Part shown: positions 24,184 through 32,735 of the stretch, piece by piece
Position numbering within the stretch: position 1 is the stretch's first letter
Layout of the letters: every line of letters begins with the position of its first letter
Source of the DNA: Eubacteriales bacterium
GTDB lineage: Bacteria; Bacillota; Clostridia; Lachnospirales; Lachnospiraceae
Length of the DNA stretch: 64,000 bases
Assembly: GCA_030526005.1 (NCBI GenBank)
Contig: JAUNDP010000008.1
Location: forward strand, 1-64,000
Reading direction: 5' to 3'
Position numbers and translations under genes: made by a program
The notes under the pieces: model-generated
Seen by the model: the letters and a program-made list of their open reading frames with translations, nothing else
What the model was told of the DNA's origin: nothing
The model's database searches: none

Positions 24184-25227
24184 TTATCGTGTCGATAAAA
24201 ATTCATATTCTTTCTGTCCCTGTTCATCCGACGGATACAGCGCCACATACGCTTCTGCTTTCGCCTTTGCCGTCTGGAAATCCAGTTTCTTTTCATATGC
24301 CACAATCTCATTAAACAGCAAATCCTGTTTTCCATCCTCCATGCCAAGCGCCAGTCCTTTGTTGATCTGTTCCAGCGCCGCATCATAGTTTTCCTGCGCC
24401 ATATATACAAGCGCCATCACATTATAGACGTGCGGCGTCTCTCCAATCTCTGTCAGATACTGCTGCGCCAAAGTCTGTGCACTTTCCATATCGTTTGTCT
24501 CAATATTGACCTGACTTAGCAGTAAAATGGCCGGACCATGGCTCTGCACGGCTGCGCCTGAAAGCTGCTCTTTTGCTTTCTCATAATTTCCGAGATAATA
24601 ATAGATTCTTCCTCTCTGGTATAAATCTTCTGCTTCGCTTCCGCCAATCGCAAGCGCCTGCTCCAGATATTTCCCCGCATCGGAAGAAAGATTTTTTTCC
24701 TTGTATATTTCATAAATATTTAAATACAAGTTGTAATCCTGTGGATTCAGACTGACTGCCTGATCAAAATCTGCTTCCGCTTCCTGCTCCTGTCCTTCCT
24801 CCATCTTACATGCGCCTCTGAGATAGTATGCCTCATATAATTCTTCTACAGCCAGAAGTTCTGTGCATGTCACTTTGCATCCTTCATACTCGCCCATCTG
24901 ATACTGCGCCGATGCCTTATACAGACGAAGATCCTGAATCAGTTCTGTCTGACTCGGTTTTGCGGCGTTTAAAGCATTTGTAAAAGAAGTGACTGCTTCT
25001 GCATAGTTTCCCATTCCCATATAGGCGATTCCTTCTCCACGGTAAGCCTGAGTCAGATCTTCCTGTTCGTTCAGCGCTGTCTGGAAGCTTCCCAGAGCCT
25101 CCTCATAATATCCCTTTCCAAGAGAACTATTTCCCTGATCGATATTTTCTGTACTCTTCGGTGTCTTTGTACATCCGGACAAAGCAAAAGAACATACCAA
25201 TATTAAAACAATTTTCCACTTTTTCAT
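24184..25227 (-). CDS. TPR-repeat lipoprotein
   Basis: The 347-residue protein starts with a lipoprotein signal (MKKWKIVLILVCSFALSGC); the lipobox LSGC predicts anchoring at the outer face of the membrane. The rest consists of tetratricopeptide repeats, seen as repeated motifs such as GSFQTALNEQEDL, GNYAEAVTSF and GQEQEAEADFDQAVSL. TPR arrays bind partner proteins; no catalytic residues are seen. GGAGGAATAAGATC supports the start at 25227. It lies 30 bases upstream of hflX. The specific partner is unknown. Confidence 0.85.
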   Translation of the reverse strand: MKKWKIVLILVCSFALSGCTKTPKSTENIDQGNSSLGKGYYEEALGSFQTALNEQEDLTQAYRGEGIAYMGMGNYAEAVTSFTNALNAAKPSQTELIQDLRLYKASAQYQMGEYEGCKVTCTELLAVEELYEAYYLRGACKMEEGQEQEAEADFDQAVSLNPQDYNLYLNIYEIYKEKNLSSDAGKYLEQALAIGGSEAEDLYQRGRIYYYLGNYEKAKEQLSGAAVQSHGPAILLLSQVNIETNDMESAQTLAQQYLTEIGETPHVYNVMALVYMAQENYDAALEQINKGLALGMEDGKQDLLFNEIVAYEKKLDFQTAKAKAEAYVALYPSDEQGQKEYEFLSTR

Positions 25228-25312
25228 GATCTTATTCCTCCGCCATCTTATTCTCGGATTAGTATACCAGAGATCAAACACTTCTGTCAGCTCTTTTCTG
25301 TAAATTTTTCAC

Positions 25313-25341
25313 TTGCATTTTCGACATCCTTTTGTTATAAT
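25313..25341 (+). promoter_or_regulatory. Promoter of the queuosine-salvage operon
   Basis: TTGCAT (25313-25318) and TATAAT (25336-25341) are 17 bases apart. The predicted start falls a few bases before the riboswitch. Confidence 0.65.
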
Positions 25342-25355
25342 CGGTTCGATTTCTT

Positions 25356-25397
25356 CAGACAGTTCGTGACCATCCTGTCTATAAACAAAACTAGGGA
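25356..25397 (+). promoter_or_regulatory. PreQ1-I riboswitch aptamer
   Basis: Stem P1 is AGACAG (25357-25362) with CTGTCT (25375-25380) and a 12-base loop beginning TTC. An A-rich tail, ATAAACAAAACTAGGG (25381-25396), follows. These lengths and the tail closely match preQ1 class I aptamers, including those of the ACAAAACAAGG type. The downstream genes fit queuosine-precursor handling. Confidence 0.8.
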
Positions 25398-25434
25398 CCT
25401 TACAAAAACAGAACTGACCTCTCAGAAAATAAAA

Positions 25435-25478
25435 AGATCTCCGGTTTTATTGCGTCACGGAGATTTCTATTATTTTTA
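25435..25478 (+). terminator. Riboswitch-controlled terminator
   Basis: AGATCTCCG (25435-25443) pairs with CGGAGATTT (25458-25466) and is followed by a T-rich run to 25478. It lies between the preQ1 aptamer and the start codon and is the probable expression platform. Confidence 0.7.
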
Positions 25479-25491
25479 AGGAGGTTTTTTT

Positions 25492-26217
25492 ATGTCATCA
25501 GAATTTGATCCTGTGCGTTACAGTATCATTGAAGAAAAAAACAAACGTGAAATTGTCATGCTGCGCGGCAGCGGCTGTAAATGGAGAAAATGTCGTTTCT
25601 GCGATTACCATCTCGACTTCTCCAGAGATGAAAATGCAAACTTTGAATTAAACAAAAAACAGCTTGAAAAAGTAACGGGAAAATATCAGAAGCTGGAAGT
25701 CATCAACTCCGGAAGTTTTATTGACCTCGATGAGCGGACCATGAATCTGATCGAACAAGTCTGCATCGAAAAACAGATTTCTGAACTTCATTTTGAATGC
25801 CACTGGATGCACCGCAGCAGCATTCCGGCTCTGCGCGCCCGCTTCTGGAACCATAAAATCAATGTCAAAGTTAAAATCGGAGTTGAAACGTTCGATTCGG
25901 ATTACAGAGAAAATATTTTAAGAAAAGGACTGGACGAGGACGATCCGAAAGAGATCGCTGAATATTTCGACGAAGTGTGTCTCCTCTTTGGATTGGAAGG
26001 TCAGACTGCGCAGTCCATGAAGCACGACGTCGAGACAGGGCTCCAGTATTTTGAACGTGTCTGCATCAATATCATGGTCAAAAATACGACAAAAATTCTG
26101 CCTTGCCCTTCTGTGATTGAGATCTTCCGCAAGGAAATTTATCCGCTGTATCAGCACGACGACCGTGTCGATATCTTATTTGAAAATACAGATTTTGGTG
26201 TGGGAGGAGAGTCATGA
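25492..26217 (+). CDS. Radical SAM-like protein, candidate queuine lyase (QueL-like)
   Basis: The 241-residue protein has a cysteine cluster CKWRKCRFC (residues 28-36), which reads CX4CX2C rather than the usual radical SAM CX3CX2C. It is followed by an aromatic residue, a glycine/serine-rich strand (VINSGSF) and GVETFDS, consistent with a small radical SAM barrel. Regulation by a preQ1 riboswitch and overlap with yhhQ suggest queuosine salvage; QueL converts queuine to preQ1 in some Clostridia, and this is my leading assignment. AAGGAGGTTTTTTT is the ribosome binding site. Function is inferred from context; the sequence alone does not prove it. Confidence 0.6.
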   Translation: MSSEFDPVRYSIIEEKNKREIVMLRGSGCKWRKCRFCDYHLDFSRDENANFELNKKQLEKVTGKYQKLEVINSGSFIDLDERTMNLIEQVCIEKQISELHFECHWMHRSSIPALRARFWNHKINVKVKIGVETFDSDYRENILRKGLDEDDPKEIAEYFDEVCLLFGLEGQTAQSMKHDVETGLQYFERVCINIMVKNTTKILPCPSVIEIFRKEIYPLYQHDDRVDILFENTDFGVGGES

Positions 26218-26912
26218 GCAACGAACTTTTACTGATTTTTGCACTGGTTGTCACTTTTTCAGGCGTTATTTTATTTTACTACTTCTTTGGAAAAAGTGGT
26301 CTTTACTGTTTTACTGTGCTTGCCACAATCTGTGCCAATATCGAAGTTCTGATCCTCGTTGAGGCCTTTGGAATGGAGCAGACGCTTGGCAATATTTTAT
26401 TCGCCTCCTCCTTCCTTGTCACAGATATTTTAAGTGAAATCTACGGAAAAAAAGCATCGGAAAAAGCGGTATGGCTTGGCATTGCAGCCTCGTTTGCTTT
26501 TATTATCCTTTCACAGATCTGGCTGCATTACACACCTTCCGCAAATGACTGGGCAATGCCGCATATGCAGGCAATCTTCAGCAACACTCCGCGCCTGATG
26601 CTGGCAAGTTTCCTTGTCTATGCTGTGTGCCAGCGTTTCGACGTCTGGGCATACCATAAATGGTGGGACTTCACGACACGGCTGTGCCATGACCGCAAAA
26701 AATATCTGTGGGTGAGAAACAACGGTTCTACTCTGATCTCACAGCTTTTAAATACCGTTCTGTTTACATTTGCCGCTTTCTGGGGCGTACATGAAATGCC
26801 TGTCCTGCTTGAAATCATCTGGTCCAGCTATGTGATCTTTATCGTGACGAGCCTGGCAGATACGCCGGCTATTTATATTGCGCGCAAGATCAAATCCCGC
26901 GCAGATTCTTAA
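26214..26912 (+). CDS. yhhQ: Queuosine precursor transporter (YhhQ family)
   Basis: The 232-residue membrane protein has about six helices and family signatures: ANIEVLILVEAFGMEQTLGNILF, FLVTDILSEIYGKKAS, and RNNGSTLISQLLNTVLFTF. YhhQ proteins import 7-cyano- or 7-aminomethyl-7-deazaguanine or queuine. Its start overlaps the previous stop by four bases (ATGA), indicating coupled translation under the preQ1 riboswitch. Imported queuine could be cleaved by the upstream enzyme. Terminator hairpins follow. Confidence 0.9.
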   Translation: MSNELLLIFALVVTFSGVILFYYFFGKSGLYCFTVLATICANIEVLILVEAFGMEQTLGNILFASSFLVTDILSEIYGKKASEKAVWLGIAASFAFIILSQIWLHYTPSANDWAMPHMQAIFSNTPRLMLASFLVYAVCQRFDVWAYHKWWDFTTRLCHDRKKYLWVRNNGSTLISQLLNTVLFTFAAFWGVHEMPVLLEIIWSSYVIFIVTSLADTPAIYIARKIKSRADS

Positions 26913-26943
26913 GCAACAGAAAAAAAGAAACATTTTCTTTGAA

Positions 26944-26975
26944 TCTCTCATGGCGAAAGTCATGAGAGAAATTTT
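26944..26975 (+). terminator. Terminator after yhhQ
   Basis: TCTCTCATG (26944-26952) pairs with CATGAGAGA (26961-26969), followed by AATTTT. The T-run is short, so termination may be partial. Confidence 0.5.
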
Positions 26976-26998
26976 CCCAAAATTTCAGGCGTATAAAG

Positions 26999-27038
26999 AA
27001 GGAAGAGAAACGCATCCCTGCCGTCTTCTCTTCCTTTT
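26999..27038. terminator. Bidirectional terminator between yhhQ and the XRE regulator
   Basis: AAGGAAGAGAA (26999-27009) pairs with TTCTCTTCCTT (27026-27036). T residues follow on the plus strand; the minus strand reads a T-rich TTCTTTAT. It serves the two convergent transcripts. Confidence 0.65.
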
Positions 27039-27051
27039 GAATTTACCCTTT

Positions 27052-27381
27052 TTATTTTGCCAGTTTCAGTGCATATTGAATCAGCTCATTCAGATCATTC
27101 TGTTTTCTTTTCGGACACTGATCAATCACTAAATCAAAACTTACCACAGGATGTTCTTTTCCTGTCAACAGATAGGTTGGATCAATATTCAGGCATTCAT
27201 GAGCAAGAACCAGCTTTTCCAAAGAAATTCCGCTGATCCCACGTTCGATCTGTCCATAATACGTCAGTGACATTCCTAACTTTTCCGCCATCTTCTCCTG
27301 CGTATATCCCAACTTCATTCTTTCGCTTCTCAGCCTCTCTCCCATGGCGCTGTATAATTCTTCTTTACTCACCCTTATCAC
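27052..27381 (-). CDS. XRE-family transcriptional regulator
   Basis: The 109-residue protein has an N-terminal helix-turn-helix of the Cro/CI type: GERLRSERMKLGYTQEKMAEKLGMSLTYYGQIERG. The rest includes a conserved SLEKLVLAHECLNIDPTYLLTG segment. Starts are ambiguous: GTG at 27381, GTG at 27372 and ATG at 27345 are in frame. Upstream, short inverted repeats (AACCA-GAAA-TGGTT at 27402-27415 and GTTAT-TATC-ATAAC at 27391-27404) may be its own operator. Targets are unknown; it may control the neighbouring S8 protease, which is inference. Confidence 0.85.
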   Translation of the reverse strand: MIRVSKEELYSAMGERLRSERMKLGYTQEKMAEKLGMSLTYYGQIERGISGISLEKLVLAHECLNIDPTYLLTGKEHPVVSFDLVIDQCPKRKQNDLNELIQYALKLAK

Positions 27382-27617
27382 CCCACTTCAGTTATTATCA
27401 TAACCAGAAATGGTTTGTATATTAACAATCGATTTGTTTTTATTTTAAAAACGATTAATTGCTATTTTTTCAAAACAGAAGAATTTGCTTTCTTTCTTTT
27501 TCAGTGTGACAACATATTTTTTGTATTACCTTTTTCTATCTTTTTCCTATGTATTTCTTCCATTATACTATCTTTTAAAAATATAATATTCTTTATTTGG
27601 AGCTATTATGGAATATT

Positions 27618-29351
27618 TTATATTGGCAGACTGTTTTTCACACAAAGCGTCCCATATCCCACTGTCGGATTCGGCCATTCTTCAAAGTTTGGCAGATGAA
27701 CGGCTCCTTTTCTCAGATAAGCTTTCACCTTCTGCCCATACAGATACGGATCGTTTTCATCCACAATTCCCCATTGCATCAGCATCGCTGCCGCTCCTGT
27801 CACAAACGGCGCTGCAAAAGATGTTCCGGTCACTCGGACATATCCCCCATTGACAGCTGTTGTCATGATATCGACGCCGGGCGCCACCAGATCCGGTTTC
27901 ACCTGATTGTTGTCTCTTGTATAGCCTCTCCCCGAAAACGGCGCATAGGTGAGAAGTCTTGAATCGTATGCCCCCACGGAGATTCCTCCCCTTGCTGTTG
28001 AGGGAATGGTCAGTGTCGTTTGAGGAACCGGTTGATAGAACCGTGTCTGAGGATTGAGAACTCCTGCTTCCGGCAGCCACATATCATATCTTCCAGTCAC
28101 GATTGTGCGCGGAATCAGCTGTATCCCCCAGACACCGCTGTCCACATAGGCACCGATCGGCAGAAAGGAAATATAAATTTCCTGAGAAGTGCTGTACGGA
28201 CTTGGCGTTCCATAATATACCAAAAGTTCTGTATTTCCGGCGACATATCTCTGTGTTCCCAGCCGTTTCTGAAACGGACCGATTTTCTGTCCTGACGGAT
28301 GAATCATCACAAGATCAAAATCATCTTCGTACTCTTTCCAAAGCTGAAGATTCAAAGACAATTCGTATTGCCCGATTCCAAATTCTACCAGCTTTGGCTG
28401 CCCTGGCTGCAAGACGCCTTCTGTGTGCCCTGCTGCCTCCCCTTCGTTTCCAGTTCCAATGACAATCACAGATTTGCCGATCTGCGCCATATTGTCAAGA
28501 TACGTCTCCAGTATGGAAAGCCCGTCATGGGAGCCATATACATTTCCAAAACTGAGATTGATCACATATGGCATCCCATATTCCTGTGCCTTCTGCGTCA
28601 CATATGCCAGAGCTTCCATCAGCTCTGTCGTCCTCGGAAACGAGTCAGATCGGGGCTGTCCCAATTTTACAACGAGAATATCGCTCTCCCATGCCACGCC
28701 TCTGTATCTGCCATTCGAAGCGCGCCCGTTTCCTGCTGCGATTCCAAGCACCTGTGTGCCATGACCGCTCAGATCCCTTACAGGAACGATTTTTCTTCCT
28801 TCCGCTTCATTGGCCACACTCAGCGCCTCATTGATCTGTTCTCTCGTATACTCTGTTCCCGTTTGAAATCCTTTCGGTGGATTCTCCTGCCCTGTCTGAT
28901 CCCAGATATTTAAAATTCTGGTACTTCCGTCCTGATTGCGAAAATCCGGGTGAAAATAATCCACTCCAGAGTCAATCACTGCCACTAAAATCCCTCTTCC
29001 ATTCAGCATTTTTTCTCCTGATTGCAAAGGATTCATGCAAGAGGCTGTCTTTCCCTGATTTACAGAGAAAAACAGCCTCTTTGGTTTTTCAATATATTCA
29101 ATTTCTGGCTGAAGCGCAAATTCTGGTATCATTCTCTCCGGAATTGTCACAATCGCATATCCGGCATACAGCTGGGCAATCTGTATCTGCGGTGTCTTAA
29201 GACGCGAGATGTCTCCATGGTACCGCACAATGAGATCCCATACCTTGTCCTCCTTATCATATCCTACATTCAATTCCAATGACCGCTCTCGCTCCTCTTC
29301 GGTCGCATTTAAAGCTAAATTCAGCATATTTTCTATTTTCTGATCAGGCAT
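27618..29351 (-). CDS. S8 family serine protease, Csp-type (spore germination-related)
   Basis: The 577-residue protease has a propeptide-like first 90 residues, then the catalytic triad: Asp in VIDSGVD (near residue 127), His in GHGTQV and Ser in GTSFAAP near the end, with a long insertion typical of the clostridial Csp family (CspB/CspA/CspC), which processes or regulates the cortex hydrolase SleC. All three catalytic residues are present, so this copy is likely active. No signal peptide is visible. Alternatively it is a cytosolic subtilisin-like protease of unrelated role; no sleC is in the window. Confidence 0.8.
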   Translation of the reverse strand: MPDQKIENMLNLALNATEEERERSLELNVGYDKEDKVWDLIVRYHGDISRLKTPQIQIAQLYAGYAIVTIPERMIPEFALQPEIEYIEKPKRLFFSVNQGKTASCMNPLQSGEKMLNGRGILVAVIDSGVDYFHPDFRNQDGSTRILNIWDQTGQENPPKGFQTGTEYTREQINEALSVANEAEGRKIVPVRDLSGHGTQVLGIAAGNGRASNGRYRGVAWESDILVVKLGQPRSDSFPRTTELMEALAYVTQKAQEYGMPYVINLSFGNVYGSHDGLSILETYLDNMAQIGKSVIVIGTGNEGEAAGHTEGVLQPGQPKLVEFGIGQYELSLNLQLWKEYEDDFDLVMIHPSGQKIGPFQKRLGTQRYVAGNTELLVYYGTPSPYSTSQEIYISFLPIGAYVDSGVWGIQLIPRTIVTGRYDMWLPEAGVLNPQTRFYQPVPQTTLTIPSTARGGISVGAYDSRLLTYAPFSGRGYTRDNNQVKPDLVAPGVDIMTTAVNGGYVRVTGTSFAAPFVTGAAAMLMQWGIVDENDPYLYGQKVKAYLRKGAVHLPNFEEWPNPTVGYGTLCVKNSLPI

Positions 29352-29399
29352 CTTTTTTCCCCTTTTTCTTTTAGCTTATTCAAAGCCTGTCCGAAATAG

Positions 29400-29894
29400 T
29401 CACACTGTCCACTTTTTTATTCGCTTTATCAGTTCTCCTCCTGCAATTCCGATGAGAGCCCCAGTCACAACTCCGCTTATAATCAGAACCGGAAGATAAT
29501 ACAACACCTGCTCTGTTTCCAGAATCGCCATTGCCATCAAAATCTGTCCTACGTTATGGAAGATTCCTCCTGTGATACTGACGCCGATCTCATCCAGCCA
29601 TCCTGTCTTTTTTATCAAAATCATCATGATAAGGCTGAGCATACCGCCTGCAAGGCTGTACATCATTGCAGCCATATTTCCAAAAGTCAGACTGACGAGA
29701 AGAATACGGATTGCCGACAGCGCCAGCGCCTCTTTTTCTCCCCAGCAGTACAAAGCCGTCACTACTACGATGTTTGCAAGTCCCAGTTTCATTCCCGGAA
29801 CAGGAAGCTGCAATGGAAGAACAGATTCCACATAGCTCAGGATAAAAGCAAGCGCCGTCAGCAGTCCAAAGTTTGTCATTTTCTTTACCGACAT
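29400..29894 (-). CDS. Gx transporter family membrane protein
   Basis: The 164-residue protein has five or six membrane helices and the signature MTNFGLLTALAFILSYVES and PGMKLGLANIVVV, matching the family once called heptaprenyl diphosphate synthase component I and now Gx transporter. It resembles ECF S components, so a substrate uptake role is likely, substrate unknown. The start at 29894 follows GGAAAGAAGAGG. It is partnered with the NusG-II domain protein upstream, as is common in Firmicutes. Confidence 0.8.
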   Translation of the reverse strand: MSVKKMTNFGLLTALAFILSYVESVLPLQLPVPGMKLGLANIVVVTALYCWGEKEALALSAIRILLVSLTFGNMAAMMYSLAGGMLSLIMMILIKKTGWLDEIGVSITGGIFHNVGQILMAMAILETEQVLYYLPVLIISGVVTGALIGIAGGELIKRIKKWTV

Positions 29895-29937
29895 CCTCTT
29901 CTTTCCTTTCTGCCTCTCTTTCCTTTCATTTGTTTTT

Positions 29938-30321
29938 TTAATTTGCGATAGAATCAAAATCGCTCTGTTTCTCTCCTTCTACTTCCACCACAATCTTATG
30001 CGGCAGACATACGATGGTCTCCCCCACCTTGTCGATCTCTTTTTGATTCACACATAATTGATCCGGACAGTCCGCATAGATCATGTCTGCGCTGCCGTCC
30101 CTGATTCTCAGAATATTTTTTCCTTCCTGGTTTTCCTGATTAAGCGCAATCTCTACGTCCTGCTCTTCTGACAACAGATATCTCCCCTGTTCCGCTCCAT
30201 CCTGAAATACAATCACCTGACTTCCCTGTTCTCGGCCCATCTTCGCCGCAATTCCGGCGCCCGATGCCGCAAGGATACAGACAGCTCCCAGAATAAAGCT
30301 GTTTCTTCTTTTTTTATCCAT
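29938..30321 (-). CDS. NusG domain II-containing membrane-anchored protein
   Basis: The 127-residue protein has one N-terminal membrane helix (about 8-26) and then a NusG-II-like beta domain with the CPDQLCVNQ motif and the CLPHKIVVEV strand. Proteins of this type lie next to Gx transporters in many Clostridia and may be extracytoplasmic redox or flavin-related parts, though function is not established. The two cysteines could form a disulfide outside the cell. Confidence 0.8.
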   Translation of the reverse strand: MDKKRRNSFILGAVCILAASGAGIAAKMGREQGSQVIVFQDGAEQGRYLLSEEQDVEIALNQENQEGKNILRIRDGSADMIYADCPDQLCVNQKEIDKVGETIVCLPHKIVVEVEGEKQSDFDSIAN

Positions 30322-30343
30322 GTTTTATCTTTTCACCTCTGCT

Positions 30344-31210
30344 TTATTCTGTTGTCTCTCTTTCCTCTTCGTCATCCCCTTTTCTGTCATACGTCTCCAG
30401 AAAATGATGCACTTTTCCATCTTTTTTATACGCGATCACGGTATTTAAATTTACATTTTCCACGCTTCGGAAGATGTTCGATTCGATATGAGGATTGATC
30501 GTCCGGAATTTTCGGATCAGCTCCTTCATCTCCTGCCGCTTTGAATTGCTGACGCCCTCCTCATCTACCTCACGCTTTTCTGTAAATCTGCACGCGCACT
30601 GAATAAAATGGAGATCATTGTAGCGCGCCCATTCTATGATATCGTCTTCTTTTATCATATACATCGGTCGGATCAGCTGCATCCCTTCAAAGTTTGTACT
30701 GTGCAGCTTTGGCATCATCGTCTGAATCTGTCCTCCGTACAGCATTCCCATCAAAATGGTCTCTATCACGTCATCAAAATGATGACCCAGCGCAATCTTA
30801 TTGCATCCTAATTCTTTTGCCTTGCTGTACAGATAGCCGCGCCGCATTCTGGCGCATAGATAGCATGGGGAATTTTCAATGTTGACAACTGCGTCAAAAA
30901 TTTCCGACTCAAACATAGTGATGGGTACGTTTAAAATCTTGGCATTGTCAATAATCCGCTGTCTGTTTGCCGGATTATATCCAGGATTCATCACAAGAAA
31001 TACCATCTCAAATGGAAATTTTCCATGTCGTTTCAGCTCCTGCAATAATTTTGCAAGAAGCATGGAATCCTTTCCGCCTGAGATACAAACTGCAATCTTG
31101 TCTCCCTCCTGAATCAGATCATAATCCTGAATGCCTCTTATGAAGGGACGCCATAATTGTTTTCTGAACTTCTTGATAATGCTTCGCTCGATTTCCTGAT
31201 ATCTCTCCAC
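30344..31210 (-). CDS. ttcA: tRNA 2-thiocytidine biosynthesis-like PP-loop protein (TtcA family)
   Basis: The 288-residue enzyme has the PP-loop SGGKDS (residues 45-50), GHHFDDVIET, and a CYLCARMRRG CxxC motif with a third cysteine in FIQCACRF, matching TtcA/TtuA enzymes that thiolate tRNA with an iron-sulfur cluster. The likely target is cytidine 32 of tRNA, but TtuA-like 2-thiouridine formation is possible. Length is typical. It precedes the NusG-II protein, perhaps in one transcript. Confidence 0.8.
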   Translation of the reverse strand: MERYQEIERSIIKKFRKQLWRPFIRGIQDYDLIQEGDKIAVCISGGKDSMLLAKLLQELKRHGKFPFEMVFLVMNPGYNPANRQRIIDNAKILNVPITMFESEIFDAVVNIENSPCYLCARMRRGYLYSKAKELGCNKIALGHHFDDVIETILMGMLYGGQIQTMMPKLHSTNFEGMQLIRPMYMIKEDDIIEWARYNDLHFIQCACRFTEKREVDEEGVSNSKRQEMKELIRKFRTINPHIESNIFRSVENVNLNTVIAYKKDGKVHHFLETYDRKGDDEEERETTE

Positions 31211-31277
31211 GCTTTTTCTTCCTTTCTTCTGTCTCTTTTCTTATTCTCTTCTGCTTCTGTTTTTATCTTGTCATCAC

Positions 31278-31310
31278 AAAACGGCAGTGCATCTTACGAC
31301 GCACCGCCGT
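31278..31310 (-). terminator. Terminator after the cytidylate kinase-like gene
   Basis: ACGGCAGTGC (31281-31290) and GCACCGCCGT (31301-31310) pair with one mismatch. On the minus strand four T residues follow, so strength is moderate. Confidence 0.5.
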
Positions 31311-31325
31311 CCCAATAGATTCGAT

Positions 31326-31952
31326 CTATGAAAAACGCACCTTGATATACGCTTTGATCTCCTCCACACATTTTTCAAAGCCCAGCTTACTGCTGTTTAA
31401 ACACAAATCATAATTCTGAGCATCGAGCCAGTTTCTGCCTGTGTAATAATGATAGTAATCGCTTCGGAATTTATCTGTCTTCGCCATAAACCGCAGCATT
31501 TCTTTCTCATTCATGGAAGAACGTTCCAGCGCTCTTTGCAGACAGTAATCCTTTGGCGCATGTACAAACACGCTAACTACATTTGGATTGTCTTTCAAAA
31601 TAAAATCTGCACACCGTCCGATAAAGACGCAGGATTCCTTTTCTGCAAGTTCCCGGATGATCTTTGCCTGATAATTAAACAGGTTGTCATTGGAAACAAA
31701 TCCGTCGCTTTCCGGCGGAATTACTTTTCCTTTATATGCTCCCTTTGCCTTGCCAAAAAGATGAATTCCTTTCAGTTTTTCATCTGCCTGATTGAACAGC
31801 ATCTCATTGATTCCGCTGTCCTCTGAAGCCATTCTCAAAATTTCTCTGCTGTAGCACGGAATCTGTAAATCCTCGGCAAGCATCTGTCCAATCGTCTTTC
31901 CGCCGCTTCCATACTGGCGTGCAATCGTAATAATTACTTTCTGGTCTCCCAT
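31326..31952 (-). CDS. Cytidylate kinase-like family protein
   Basis: The 208-residue protein has an N-terminal P-loop-like segment IARQYGSGGKTIGQ and a CVFIGRCADFIL strand, as in the cytidylate kinase-like family found in gut Clostridia. True Cmk has a different GPxGSGKST loop, so the substrate here is uncertain. The start at 31952 follows GGAGGGGGTTACG. It lies just downstream of the liv operon, 60 bases after the livF stop in transcription order, and ends with a weak terminator. Confidence 0.8.
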   Translation of the reverse strand: MGDQKVIITIARQYGSGGKTIGQMLAEDLQIPCYSREILRMASEDSGINEMLFNQADEKLKGIHLFGKAKGAYKGKVIPPESDGFVSNDNLFNYQAKIIRELAEKESCVFIGRCADFILKDNPNVVSVFVHAPKDYCLQRALERSSMNEKEMLRFMAKTDKFRSDYYHYYTGRNWLDAQNYDLCLNSSKLGFEKCVEEIKAYIKVRFS

Positions 31953-32012
31953 CGTAACCCCCTCCATTCCTATGTTTACTGATCTGACAGGCATTCGCAT
32001 CTCAATGATAAT

Positions 32013-32723
32013 CTATTCTCCAAGATATGCTTTCTTGATGGAATCGTCGTTCATCAGCTCATCTGCCGATGCGCTCTTGACAATTTTACCTGTCTCAAGA
32101 ACGTATGCACGGTCTGCGATTTCCAGGGCTTTCTTTGCATTCTGCTCTACCAGAAGAACCGTTGTTCCGCTGGCGCTCACCTGCTTTATGATGTCAAAGA
32201 TCTCATTTACAAAGATCGGTGACAATCCCATGGAAGGTTCATCCATCAGAATAATCTTCGGATGCGACATCAATGCACGTCCCATGGCAAGCATCTGCTG
32301 CTCTCCTCCGCTCAATGTCCCCGCAAGCTGTGTTTTTCGCTCCTGCAATCGTGGGAATCTTCTATATACCATCTCCAGAGTTTTACTGATCTCTTCTTTA
32401 TCTTTTCTGGTATACGCGCCCAGAATCAGATTTTCATAAACGCTCAGATCTGCAAAAACTCTTCGTCCTTCCGGCACATGAGCCATTCCAAGCGTCACAA
32501 TCTTATGTCCCGGCATTTTTGTGATATCGGTTCCCTCAAATTCTATTTTACCAGATTTTGCTCTCAAAAGTCCAGTCACTGTATGAAGAATTGTTGTCTT
32601 TCCGGCGCCGTTTGCCCCGATCAGCGCAATGACTTCCCCCTGGTTTACCTCAAAGGAAATGCCTTTGATTGCCTGAATCACTCCATAATATACGTTTAAA
32701 TCGCTAACTTTCAACATTGCCAT
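32013..32723 (-). CDS. livF: Branched-chain amino acid ABC transporter ATPase LivF
   Basis: The 236-residue cytosolic ATPase powers uptake of leucine, isoleucine and valine with LivG. Walker A is GANGAGKTT, the signature is LSGGEQQML and Walker B is IILMDEPSMGLSP, followed by the switch His replaced in the usual VLLVEQNAKKAL form. It is the last gene of livK-livH-livM-livG-livF. GGAGGAAAAACGG precedes the start. Confidence 0.95.
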   Translation of the reverse strand: MAMLKVSDLNVYYGVIQAIKGISFEVNQGEVIALIGANGAGKTTILHTVTGLLRAKSGKIEFEGTDITKMPGHKIVTLGMAHVPEGRRVFADLSVYENLILGAYTRKDKEEISKTLEMVYRRFPRLQERKTQLAGTLSGGEQQMLAMGRALMSHPKIILMDEPSMGLSPIFVNEIFDIIKQVSASGTTVLLVEQNAKKALEIADRAYVLETGKIVKSASADELMNDDSIKKAYLGE

Positions 32724-32735
32724 CCGTTTTTCCTC

